Assembly: GCA_016192425.1 (NCBI GenBank)
Contig: JACPUE010000041.1
Location: 1-39,309, forward strand
DNA length: 39,309 nucleotides
From: Burkholderiales bacterium
Lineage (GTDB): Bacteria; Pseudomonadota; Gammaproteobacteria; Burkholderiales; Burkholderiaceae_C
Direction of reading: 5' to 3'
Each line of letters begins with the position of its first letter. The stretch's first letter is position 1. The notes beneath the pieces were generated by a model. The model was given only the letters and a program-made list of their open reading frames with translations. It ran no database searches and was not told where the DNA came from. Of this stretch, positions 1-7,733 are shown in pieces. Position numbers and translations under genes: made by a program.

Positions 1-1898
1 ATGCGGTGGCCGTGCGCAAATTGGGCGCTGGCCAGTTGGCCGCTGGGTGTGTAGGTGTAGTGGCTGGCGATGCCGCCCACGCTGGCGCTGAGCATGCGCC
101 CGCGCGGGTCGTAGGTGTAGGTGCTGAGGGTGCCGTTGGGGGATTTGATGCTTGCCAAACGATTGGCGCCATCCCAACCATAGGTGGTGGCATGGCCCAG
201 GGCGTTGGTTATGGTAACGACGTTACCAAGGCTGTCATAGGCATAACGGGTGGTTCCGCCATTGGCTGCAGTGGCAGTCTCCACCAAACCTTGGCTGTTG
301 TAGGTCCAACTGGATGTGCGGCTTGTGCTTGGTGTAACCGTTTTGTCCAGGATAGTGCGACTGAGCGCACGCCCCTGGGAGTCGTAGGTGTAGGTGGTTG
401 TGCGCCCAGCTTTAGAGATTTCAACAGGCAGCCGCAGGCTCTCGTGCCAAGAGTAAGTGGTGGAGCGCTGATTCACCGTCCCAAATGCCTCGGTGACGTC
501 GGTTTGCAAGAATCGGGAAGGATCCCACGACGTAGTTGATTTGTTCCCGTTGAAGTCTGTGCTGTCCGTAACCAGTCCTTGCGCATTGATCGTGCGCCTG
601 GCAATCACTGAAGTGTTTGGGCCAGAGGCAGCGCTGGATGAGGCGACCTGGCTTATCCCTCCTGCCGAGCTGTAGGTGTAGCGGCGGATGACGCCAAGTG
701 GATCTGTGATGGTGCTTTGTTGCGCAGCCGGATAGCCCACCTCATAGCGACTGACGCCACCCGCCAGCTCGCTGCTGATCGCACGGCCGAGAGAGTCATA
801 ACTGAAGACGCCCCAACGCCTGTTGTTTTCATCAACGATGCCAGTCAGTGCATTCGGGAAGGTTGTGTTTTCATACACAAATTGGCGCCGTCCACCATCC
901 GGGTATGTGACAGAAATGAGTCGGCGCAACGAGTCGTAGCTGTAGAGAAAGCTACTGCCATTGGGCGTTTTCACGCTGACCAATTGGTTCTGGGCGTTGT
1001 AGCCAAGCGTCATTCGGCGCCCAAACGGATTAGTAATACCGGTCAGCAAGCCATCTGGAGCATAGGAGTAGGTTGTTATCCGGCCGTTGCGTTTTTTTGA
1101 TCTGATCAAAAGACCTGCAGTATCAAAAACCCATTGACTGTCGTCACTGGCACGCTGCCATGTCCATGTATGGTCAGGGTTTTGTGCGAGCTTGTCTACG
1201 CCATTGATAGCCGTCCAGCCAATAGCATCGCTGATTTTCTTGAATATATATTCGTTGCCCGATGGAAGTTTAACAATTGCGGCAAATGGCCCTGTTGCCG
1301 GATACAACGAAAGGCTGGCACCCCAGTTGTGATTCCATCCTTTGCCAAGACCGCGATCCGTATCTGACTTGCTGCGATAGTAGCGAGCAAAGCTTAGTGG
1401 AGATGGACCACCATCGACCCAATCCACTTCATTGCGGATTTTCTCTGCCTTCGCTGGGGCAATGGGATGCTTAGTGCAGGTGCCGGGCTCTGGCGGAGGT
1501 GGTGGGGAGTCCTCGGGCGGAGCTGGGGGATTATCAGCAGGAGGCAGATCGGGCGGCGAATCTTCTGGGGGAGGTGGCGAGTCTTCTGGCGGTGGCGGTG
1601 GCGGTGGAGAGTCTTCATTCGCAGCTTCATCAAGATCTATCCAGCAATACAGCTTGCCTCCTGCATTGTTCGTTATGATCCAGGCCCAATACTCTTTTTC
1701 AATATCTGTCAGGGTAAATACTGCATCACCATGACCAGGCCAAATTCTATGCCATATTTCAATATTTGATTCATTGCATGCTCCTGGGCTTGAAAATGTC
1801 ATTTCCCGGTAAAAATGCGAGTGCCACACAATCCCCGCATGCAAATTTCCCACCAGGAGTGCAGCGCCAAAAAGCGCCAATGCTTTAGATTTTTTCAT
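1..1898 (-). CDS. Rhs/YD-repeat surface protein, N-terminal part (runs off left edge)
   Basis: The frame is open from the ATG at 1896-1898 to the window edge (632 codons), so the gene is partial and its C-terminal polymorphic region is not visible. Residues 1-21 look like a Sec signal peptide (MKKSKALALFGAALLVGNLHA). Residues 22-95 form a Trp-rich segment I do not recognise, with Cys41 and Cys85. Residues 97-138 are a Pro-rich linker with repeated EDSPPPP units. About 150-200 resembles the DUF6531 region that opens many Rhs proteins (DGGPSPLSFARYYRS). From about 265 onward there are YD-type repeats such as YSYDSLRRLISVTYPDGG, TYTYDSQGRALSR and YAYDSLGNVVTITNALG. Family knowledge: the repeats build a shell around a variable C-terminal toxin. 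A signal peptide rather than a PAAR domain suggests Sec export instead of loading on a type VI spike. Lower GC than the neighbours suggests transfer. Confidence 0.88.
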   Translation of the reverse strand, partial: MKKSKALALFGAALLVGNLHAGIVWHSHFYREMTFSSPGACNESNIEIWHRIWPGHGDAVFTLTDIEKEYWAWIITNNAGGKLYCWIDLDEAANEDSPPPPPPPEDSPPPPEDSPPDLPPADNPPAPPEDSPPPPPEPGTCTKHPIAPAKAEKIRNEVDWVDGGPSPLSFARYYRSKSDTDRGLGKGWNHNWGASLSLYPATGPFAAIVKLPSGNEYIFKKISDAIGWTAINGVDKLAQNPDHTWTWQRASDDSQWVFDTAGLLIRSKKRNGRITTYSYAPDGLLTGITNPFGRRMTLGYNAQNQLVSVKTPNGSSFLYSYDSLRRLISVTYPDGGRRQFVYENTTFPNALTGIVDENNRRWGVFSYDSLGRAISSELAGGVSRYEVGYPAAQQSTITDPLGVIRRYTYSSAGGISQVASSSAASGPNTSVIARRTINAQGLVTDSTDFNGNKSTTSWDPSRFLQTDVTEAFGTVNQRSTTYSWHESLRLPVEISKAGRTTTYTYDSQGRALSRTILDKTVTPSTSRTSSWTYNSQGLVETATAANGGTTRYAYDSLGNVVTITNALGHATTYGWDGANRLASIKSPNGTLSTYTYDPRGRMLSASVGGIASHYTYTPSGQLASAQFAHGHR

Positions 1899-2344
1899 GA
1901 ATATACCCAACATGGATGTTCGAGGGTGCACCACAAAACTGACACCAGTTAATTTCAAGCCTTGGCGCCAATCGTCGCAGCTCAACCATCCACAATTTAC
2001 AGATATGCCAAACTTTACTTTCTTGGCAATCGCAAAGATGCACTTGAGGTGTAATTTTTCGTAAAAGATGGAACCCCTGCTCCGTCCGTTGCGACGGTGC
2101 ACCGATACGCTTCCGCCTCCCGGACACGTATGTTCTATACCTGGAGGCGAAAATCAAAGCATGGCATCGGGAGGGCGTGATTAGCCGCAAGCTCAAACAC
2201 AGCCAGTGCCGCTGCTGCAGGCAGGGGCTTCGCCCATGCCAAAGGGGAATTCTTGATACAGTCAAGCCCCTGCCGTGCGCGGCAAGGCGCCCGCTGCGCC
2301 TGCGCACGGCGCCCCACTTTCCCACAGAACTCCAGAGGTACCCC
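1899..2344. other. Unassigned junction between the Rhs gene and yggX
   Basis: I see no convincing complete gene here. The left half is AT-richer, like the Rhs gene; the right half has the base composition of the core genes. On the plus strand, in the yggX frame, the sequence is open from 2048 to 2344 without an ATG and reads [20 protein letters not shown] near 2105-2165; this may be a gene remnant. A minus-strand frame of 156 codons (1885-2355) overlaps the Rhs start and has no recognisable features. Confidence 0.5.
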
Positions 2345-2617
2345 ATGGCACGCATGGTTCAATGCATCAAGCTCGGCAAGGAAGCCGAAGGCTTGGACTT
2401 CCCCCCCTACCCCGGCGAACTCGGCAAGCGCATCTGGCAAAACGTGAGCAAGGAAGCCTGGGCCGCCTGGATCAAGCACCAGACCATGCTGGTGAACGAA
2501 AACCGCCTGAACCTGGCCGACGCACGCGCGCGCCAGTACCTCGCGCGCCAGATGGAGCAGCATTTCTTCGGCGGCGGCGCCGACGCCGTGCAAGGCTACG
2601 TGCCGCCCAGCGCCTGA
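2345..2617 (+). CDS. yggX: Probable Fe(2+)-trafficking protein YggX
   Basis: The 90-residue product matches the YggX family in length and along its whole sequence: Cys7 near the N-terminus, the conserved [10 protein letters not shown] block at about 22-31, then [18 protein letters not shown] and a C-terminal GYVPP. Family knowledge: YggX protects Fe-S clusters against oxidative damage and influences iron handling in the cytoplasm. The ATG at 2345 was chosen because the family starts M-(A/S)-R-x-(V/I) and an AGAGGT ribosome-binding site lies 5-10 bases upstream; the open frame further upstream bears no similarity to the family. A strong terminator follows (2640-2662), so it is probably monocistronic, although mnmC begins soon after. 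Confidence 0.93.
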   Translation: MARMVQCIKLGKEAEGLDFPPYPGELGKRIWQNVSKEAWAAWIKHQTMLVNENRLNLADARARQYLARQMEQHFFGGGADAVQGYVPPSA

Positions 2618-2639
2618 ACATTCTTTGCCGACGCACACC

Positions 2640-2662
2640 GGCGCCCTCCGTGGCGCCTTTTT
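2640..2662 (+). terminator. Rho-independent terminator after yggX
   Basis: A perfect six-base inverted repeat GGCGCC (2640-2645 and 2652-2657) with a six-base loop is followed directly by a run of five T. This is the canonical intrinsic terminator form, 23 bases after the yggX stop. Confidence 0.85.
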
Positions 2663-2686
2663 CATTGGCTCTTGACGCACCCCACC

Positions 2687-4576
2687 ATGGCCGAAGGCAT
2701 TGACTGGCTGGACGACAGCACCCCCTTCAGCACGCGCTTTGGCGCGCGCTACCACGGCGCACACAGCGCGCTGGCACGCGCACGCACGGTGTTCCTGCAA
2801 GGCTGCGGCCTGCCCCAGGCCTGGGCCGGGGCGCCGCAGTGGCGCATTCTGGAAAGCTGCTTTGGCTTCGGCATCAACTTCCTGGCCACCTGGGCCGCCT
2901 GGCGGGCCGACCCGCAGCGCCCCCGCATACTCCATTTCATGGCAGTGCAAGCCCGGTCGGCAGCGGCCGCCGACCTGCTGCGCATGGCCGAGCGCGAGCC
3001 CGAACTGGCGCCCCTGGCCCGCGAACTGCACGCCCAGTACTGGGGCCTGCTGCCGGGCGTGCACCGGCTGGTGTTTGAAGGCGGGCGCGTGCTGCTGACC
3101 CTGGCCATTGGCGACACCTGCGCCCAACTGCGCGAACAAGGCTGGCAGGCCGACGCGGTGTTCCTGGACGGCTTGCCCCCCGCGCACCACCCCGGCCTGT
3201 GGAGCCCGCACACCCTGCAGGCCCTGGCGCGCTGCTGCCGCCGGGGCGCACGCCTGGCCACCTGCGCAGGGGCGCACGCGGCGGACGCGGCAGGCACCGT
3301 GCGCAAGGCCCTGGCACAGCGCGGTTTTCGCGTCGAAGAATCTACCGGCCCAGGCCTGCAGGCCTGGTACGAGCCCCCGTGGGACGCCCCCGCGCCAGCG
3401 CCCCGCAGCGCAGAGCCCGCATGCATCGTCATTGGCGCCGGGCTGGCCGGGGCGGCCTGCGCGGCCAGCCTGGCGCGGCGCGGCTGGCAGGTAGACGTGA
3501 TCGACGCCGCACCTACCCCGGCCGCTGGAGCCTCGGGCCTGCCAGTGGGCCTGTTCGGGCCCCACCTCTCCAGCGATGACAACGTGTTCACCCGCGTCTC
3601 GCGCGCCGGGGTACGCGCCATGCTGCAACAGTCGCAAGTCCTGCTGCAAGGCGGTGTGGACTGGAACCCCGGCGGCGTGCTGGAGCGCCGCCCCCCAGGC
3701 AAACCGGGCCTGCCCCCCGGTTGGTCGGACGGCCCCGGCGCCGACTGGAACCATGCCGCCCCCGCCGCCACGCTACGAGCAGCAGGCTTGCCCGAGGACA
3801 GCACCGCCTGCTGGCATGCGCGCGCAGGCTGGGTGCGCCCAGCCCGCCTGGTCGAGCGCCTGCTGGCGCAACCCGGCATCCACCTGCGGCTGGGCCACTG
3901 CGTGGCCGCGCTGCAGCGCAACGCATCAGGCGACTGGCAGGTGCTGGATGCCCAGGGCACCCTGCTGGCCCAGGCGCCGCTGCTGGTGCTGGCCACTGGC
4001 CCCGCCACCAACGCGCTGCTGGATTTGGCGCAGGCCCCGCACCTGCCCCTGCAGCCCGTGCGCGGGCAACTGAGCTGGGGGCCGCAGACGGCGGCCATGG
4101 CCGTGCTGCCTCCCTTTCCCATCAACGGCAATGGCGCGCTGATTGCGCATGTGCCGAACGGCCGGGGGACGGCCTGGCACCTGGGCGCCACCTTCGACCG
4201 CGACGAAGAGCACCTGCCGCTGCGTCCCGAAGAACAGGCCGCCGCCCATGCCACCAACCAGGGCCGCCTGCCCGGCCTGGCGCCCGGCGCCGAGCCGCTG
4301 CTGCGTCCGGCCTTTGAAGCCGCAGCCCCCGGCGCCCTGCACGCCTGGGCCAGCGTGCGCTGCACTGCGCCCGACCGCCTGCCCTGCGTGGGGCCGGTGG
4401 CGGCCCATCTGCCCGGCCTGTGGGTGAGCACGGCCATGGGCGCACGCGGGCTCACGCGCGCCGTGCTGTGCGGCGAGCTGCTGGCCGCGTGGCTGCAGGA
4501 CGAACCCTTGCCGCTGGACGCCAGGCTCGCCCGCGCCCTGCGTGCCGAGCGTCTCATCGCACGCGCCACGGAATAA
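2687..4576 (+). CDS. mnmC: tRNA 5-methylaminomethyl-2-thiouridine biosynthesis bifunctional protein MnmC
   Basis: The 629-residue protein has the two-domain MnmC layout (E. coli about 670). Residues 1-240 are a SAM-dependent methyltransferase (DUF752 type) with a glycine-rich loop near 56-65 and the VFLDGLPPAHHPGLW segment. From 245 there is a FAD-dependent DAO-type oxidoreductase with IGAGLAG at 249-255 and the following GASGLPVGLFGP. Role: the oxidase removes the carboxymethyl group from cmnm5(s2)U at the tRNA wobble position and the methyltransferase converts nm5(s2)U to mnm5(s2)U. Oddity: the methyltransferase loop is ESCFGFGINF where the family usually has a ETGFGxGLNF-like form, so the first glycine is Cys58. 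ATG 2687 (MAEGIDWLDD) is preferred; a TTG five codons upstream (2672) is the alternative. Confidence 0.9.
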   Translation: MAEGIDWLDDSTPFSTRFGARYHGAHSALARARTVFLQGCGLPQAWAGAPQWRILESCFGFGINFLATWAAWRADPQRPRILHFMAVQARSAAAADLLRMAEREPELAPLARELHAQYWGLLPGVHRLVFEGGRVLLTLAIGDTCAQLREQGWQADAVFLDGLPPAHHPGLWSPHTLQALARCCRRGARLATCAGAHAADAAGTVRKALAQRGFRVEESTGPGLQAWYEPPWDAPAPAPRSAEPACIVIGAGLAGAACAASLARRGWQVDVIDAAPTPAAGASGLPVGLFGPHLSSDDNVFTRVSRAGVRAMLQQSQVLLQGGVDWNPGGVLERRPPGKPGLPPGWSDGPGADWNHAAPAATLRAAGLPEDSTACWHARAGWVRPARLVERLLAQPGIHLRLGHCVAALQRNASGDWQVLDAQGTLLAQAPLLVLATGPATNALLDLAQAPHLPLQPVRGQLSWGPQTAAMAVLPPFPINGNGALIAHVPNGRGTAWHLGATFDRDEEHLPLRPEEQAAAHATNQGRLPGLAPGAEPLLRPAFEAAAPGALHAWASVRCTAPDRLPCVGPVAAHLPGLWVSTAMGARGLTRAVLCGELLAAWLQDEPLPLDARLARALRAERLIARATE

Positions 4577-4645
4577 GCTTATTCGCATATAAGAAGTACT
4601 AAAAATTAGTTCCAATGCATATAAAGACCGCCTACAGTCGCGGCC
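4571..4645 (+). promoter_or_regulatory. Candidate control region of the sulfur-assimilation operon
   Basis: This AT-rich stretch stands out in GC-rich surroundings. It has a perfect 14-base palindrome (4571-4584, overlapping the mnmC stop), two direct copies of GCATATAA starting at 4585 and 4617, and a promoter-like pair TTCCAA (4610-4615) and TACAGT (4633-4638) spaced 17 bases; TATAAA at 4619-4624 is another possible -10. Inference: a LysR-type regulator such as CysB could bind here, as for cys operons elsewhere, but no specific consensus is proven. Confidence 0.4.
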
Positions 4646-5449
4646 ATGCCTGATATTGCTTTCATCGTTGCTGGTTTTGCCGTGGGTTTGATCGTGGGAT
4701 TGACGGGAGTGGGCGGCGGCTCGCTCATGACGCCCGTGCTGATCTTCTTCTTTGGCGTCAAGCCGCACCTGGCCATCGGCACCGACCTGCTGTTTGCCGC
4801 CTTCACCAAGCTGGGCGGCACGGTGAGCATGGCGCGCCAGCGCCTGGTGCCCTGGCGTGTGGTGGGCCTGCTGAGTGCGGGCAGCATTCCAGCGTCGCTG
4901 GGTTCGCTGTGGCTGCTGCACCACCTGGGCCCCGCCAGCGACCGCGTGCAACACCTCATGACCACCACCCTGGGCCTGGCGCTGCTGCTGACGGCGGCTG
5001 CCACGCTGTACAAGGTGCTGGCCTTCTCGGCCCAGCACCAGGCGGCCGAACTGGCAGCCCGCCGCGCCAACGCAGCCAATGCTGCCGAACCGCGCCACTG
5101 GAGCCTGCCGGTGCTGCTGGGTGCGGTGATTGGCGCGCTGGTCACCTTCACCTCGGTGGGTGCCGGCGCCATTGGCGTGACGGTGCTGCTGCTGGTGTTT
5201 CCGCACCTGCCGCTGCCGCGCATCATTGCTGCCGACATTGCTTACGCCGTGCCGCTGACGCTGGTGGCCGGCATGGGCCATGCCTCGCTGGGTTCTGTGG
5301 ACTGGGCGCTGCTGGCGCAGTTGCTGGCGGGTTCTCTGCCGGGCATCTGGCTGGGTTCGCGCCTGGTGTCGCGCACGCCCGAGCGGCTCATTCGCTCGGC
5401 CCTTTCCGTGCTGCTCGCCTGGGCGGGCGCCAAACTGGTTTTTATCTGA
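4646..5449 (+). CDS. TauE/SafE-family sulfite/sulfonate transporter
   Basis: The 267-residue protein is almost entirely hydrophobic with seven to eight predicted membrane spans. It opens with the family's typical first helix and glycine-rich loop (VGLIVGLTGVGGGSLMTPVL), repeated in diverged form in the second half (FTSVGAGAIGVTVLLLVFP). Family knowledge: TauE/SafE (COG0730) proteins export or import sulfite, sulfoacetate or related anions, and members next to assimilatory cys genes are thought to move sulfate or sulfite. It is the first gene of the operon, with cysI starting nine bases after its stop. The ATG at 4646 lacks a clear Shine-Dalgarno sequence. Substrate and direction cannot be read from the sequence. 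Confidence 0.82.
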   Translation: MPDIAFIVAGFAVGLIVGLTGVGGGSLMTPVLIFFFGVKPHLAIGTDLLFAAFTKLGGTVSMARQRLVPWRVVGLLSAGSIPASLGSLWLLHHLGPASDRVQHLMTTTLGLALLLTAAATLYKVLAFSAQHQAAELAARRANAANAAEPRHWSLPVLLGAVIGALVTFTSVGAGAIGVTVLLLVFPHLPLPRIIAADIAYAVPLTLVAGMGHASLGSVDWALLAQLLAGSLPGIWLGSRLVSRTPERLIRSALSVLLAWAGAKLVFI

Positions 5450-5457
5450 GTTGCCCC

Positions 5458-7248
5458 ATGTACCAATACACCGATTTCGACAAGCAGTTCATCCGCCTGC
5501 GCGCACAGCAGTTCCGCGACCAGCTGGAGCGCTGGCAGCGTGGCGAACTCAGCGACGAGCAGCTGCTGCCGCTGCGCCTGCAAAACGGCTGGTACATCCA
5601 GCGCTATGCGCCCATGGCGCGCATCGCCGTGCCCTACGGCGAAATCAGCAGCGCGCAGTTGCGCATGCTGGCGCACATTGCGCGCGACTATGACCGCCCC
5701 ACGCCCGAGCTGCTGGCCCATGCGCAGGCCACGCAAGACCAGTTGCAGGCTGCACAGCCGGGCCTGACGCTGGCCGCGCCGCCGCTGCGCTATGGCTATG
5801 GCCACTTCACCACACGCACCAACGTGCAGTTCAACTGGATCCCCATCACCAAGGCCGCCGACGTGATGGACCTGCTGGCCAGCGTGTGCATGCACGGCAT
5901 CCAGACCAGCGGCAACGACATCCGCAACATCACCTGCGAGGCCTACGCGGGCATTGCAGAAGATGAGATCGTGGACACGCGCGCCTTTGCCGAAATTGCA
6001 CGCCAGTGGAGTTCGCTGCACCCCGAGTTCTCGTTCCTGCCGCGCAAGTTCAAAATCGCCTTCAACGGCGCCGCCGAAGACCGCGCCGCCACCGGCTGGT
6101 ACGACATCGGCCTGCAGGCCCGCCGCGCTGAAGACGGCAGCGTGGGATTCACCGTGAAGGTGGGGGGCGGCATGGGCCGCACGCCCGTCATCGGCAGCGT
6201 GGTGCGCGAGTTCCTGCCCTGGGACCAGCTGCTCAACTACATCGAAGCCATCGTGCGCGTGTACAACAGCTACGGCCGCCGCGACAACAAGTGGAAGGCA
6301 CGCATCAAGATCCTGGTCAAGAGCGAAGGCCAGTCCTTCATCGACGCGGTCGAAAAAGAGTACCGCGCCATTCTTGAGCAAGACGGTGCGCCGCACACCA
6401 TCACCCCCGAAGAACTGGCCCGCGTGCAGGCCAGCTTCGTGGTGCCCCCGCTCAAGCCGTCGGACCGCACGCACAGCGTGAACACTGCAGGCCAGCTGTA
6501 CCGGCGCTGGCTGCAGCAAAACGTGCGCGGCCACAAGCTGGCAGGCATGAAGGCAGTGACGCTGTCCTTCAAGCGCGTGGGCTTTGCCCCCGGCGACGCC
6601 GATGCCGACACGCTGGACGCCCTGGCGCAACTGGCCGATCAGTTCAGCGCGGGCGAAGCGCGCCTGACGCACGAGCAGAACCTGCTGCTGCCCTGGGTGT
6701 TTGAAAGCGACCTGCCCGCGCTGTACGAAGCCGCGCGCGCGCTGGGCCTGGCCCAGCCCAACATCGGCCTGCTGACCGACATGATCGCCTGCCCCGGCGG
6801 CGACTTCTGCTCGCTGGCCAACGCACGCTCGCTGCCGATTGCGGCCGCCATCACCGAGCGCTACCAGGACCTGGACGAACTGTTCGACCTGGGCCCCATC
6901 GACCTGCACATGAGCGGCTGCATCAACAGCTGCGGCCACCACCACAGCGGCCACATCGGCATCCTGGGCGTGGACAAGGACGGCATGGAGTGGTACCAGA
7001 TCACCCTGGGCGGTGCCGACGGCAGCGCGCTGTCCGGCCCGGCCCTGGGCGGCAAGGTGGTGGGCCCTGCGTTCTCGGCAGCCGAAGTGCCCGACGTGAT
7101 CGAGGCCCTGCTGGGCACCTACCGTGCGCTGCGCAAGAATGGCGAGTTCTTCATCGACACGCTGCGCCGTGTGGGGCACGACCCCTTCAAGGCGGCCGCC
7201 AACGGCGCCCGCCACCCCAAGGCCACCGAAGAAGCCCTGGCCGAGTGA
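5458..7248 (+). CDS. cysI: Sulfite (or nitrite) reductase, siroheme/4Fe-4S hemoprotein
   Basis: The 596-residue protein has the duplicated ferredoxin-like and siroheme-binding halves of the CysI/NirA family. The cluster and siroheme cysteines fit the family pattern: Cys445-x5-Cys451 and Cys488-x3-Cys492 (GCINSCGHHHSGHIG). It carries out six-electron reduction of sulfite to sulfide for cysteine synthesis in the cytoplasm. Its place between a TauE transporter and DUF934-cysH-cysDN favours sulfite over nitrite. The ATG at 5458 matches the Comamonadaceae-type N-terminus (MYQYTDFDKQF); the frame is open much further upstream but there it only shadows the transporter gene. There is no cysJ flavoprotein subunit in the window, so another electron donor such as ferredoxin is needed. 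Confidence 0.9.
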   Translation: MYQYTDFDKQFIRLRAQQFRDQLERWQRGELSDEQLLPLRLQNGWYIQRYAPMARIAVPYGEISSAQLRMLAHIARDYDRPTPELLAHAQATQDQLQAAQPGLTLAAPPLRYGYGHFTTRTNVQFNWIPITKAADVMDLLASVCMHGIQTSGNDIRNITCEAYAGIAEDEIVDTRAFAEIARQWSSLHPEFSFLPRKFKIAFNGAAEDRAATGWYDIGLQARRAEDGSVGFTVKVGGGMGRTPVIGSVVREFLPWDQLLNYIEAIVRVYNSYGRRDNKWKARIKILVKSEGQSFIDAVEKEYRAILEQDGAPHTITPEELARVQASFVVPPLKPSDRTHSVNTAGQLYRRWLQQNVRGHKLAGMKAVTLSFKRVGFAPGDADADTLDALAQLADQFSAGEARLTHEQNLLLPWVFESDLPALYEAARALGLAQPNIGLLTDMIACPGGDFCSLANARSLPIAAAITERYQDLDELFDLGPIDLHMSGCINSCGHHHSGHIGILGVDKDGMEWYQITLGGADGSALSGPALGGKVVGPAFSAAEVPDVIEALLGTYRALRKNGEFFIDTLRRVGHDPFKAAANGARHPKATEEALAE

Positions 7249-7274
7249 GCCCCCGAACCCACGAGACGATATCA

Positions 7275-7326
7275 CTATGAAAATAATAGCTGCCAACGCA
7301 GTACCTACGGACGCTGAAGGCCAAAA
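7275..7326 (+). repeat. Palindromic dispersed repeat, copy A (forms the start of the DUF934 gene)
   Basis: It begins CTAT, has seven variable bases, then ATAGCTGC, then a GC-rich arm ending GGCC-AAAA. The DUF934 start codon (7277-7279) is made from the CTAT plus the next G, so the whole element is translated in frame. It aligns without gaps to copies at 9351, 25731, 21092 (reverse) and 37368 (reverse). Confidence 0.8.
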
Positions 7327-7672
7327 AGTACTGCAAATTTCCAACGACGCCGACCTGGCCTCGCTGGCGCAGGAAGGCGCCCTTGCCGGGGCTGAGCGCA
7401 TCGAGCTGCACTTTCCCAAGTTCACCGACGGCCGCGCCTACACCCAGGCGCTGCTGCTGCGCCGCCGCTACCGCTTTGCAGGCGACATCCGCGCCACGGG
7501 CGACGTGCTGATCGACCAGCTGGTGCACATGCAGCGCAGCGGCTTCAGCAGCGCCGTGCTGGCCCAAGGGGTGGATCCCGCCGCCGCCGAGCGCCAGTTT
7601 GCGCGCTTTGCCGCCTTCTACCAGGGCGACGTGCTGGAGCCGCGCCCCCTGTTTGCCCGGGAGGCCGCATGA
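7277..7672 (+). CDS. DUF934 protein of the sulfite-reduction operon
   Basis: The 131-residue soluble protein belongs to the DUF934 family, which is commonly found between cysI and cysH in proteobacteria; its biochemical role is not established (an accessory role in sulfite reduction is usual speculation). Recognisable family segments are LHFPKFTDGRAYTQALLLRRRY (about 47-68) and DVLIDQLVHMQRSGF (about 78-92). The start at ATG 7277 follows cysI by 28 bases. Its first 17 residues (MKIIAANAVPTDAEGQK) are encoded by a dispersed palindromic repeat and resemble the CysN N-terminus for that reason only. The stop at 7670-7672 overlaps an out-of-frame ATG; cysH starts 61 bases later. Confidence 0.85.
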   Translation: MKIIAANAVPTDAEGQKVLQISNDADLASLAQEGALAGAERIELHFPKFTDGRAYTQALLLRRRYRFAGDIRATGDVLIDQLVHMQRSGFSSAVLAQGVDPAAAERQFARFAAFYQGDVLEPRPLFAREAA

Positions 7673-7733
7673 GCGCGCGCCGGGCCGTTCCCAAGCAAGC
7701 TCGCACCGCAGTGCGCAGCACGGAGGTAACCCG

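Noticed and set aside
1432-1734. Gly/Ser-rich plus-strand frame
   Set aside because: It is the antisense of the Pro-rich linker of the Rhs protein.
5242-7425. Long open frame of 727 codons on the minus strand opposite cysI
   Set aside because: It is a GC-bias shadow: no family motifs, and the plus strand encodes a complete CysI with its cluster cysteines. The same holds for minus-strand frames at 2135-3754, 3926-5281 and 7545-9068.
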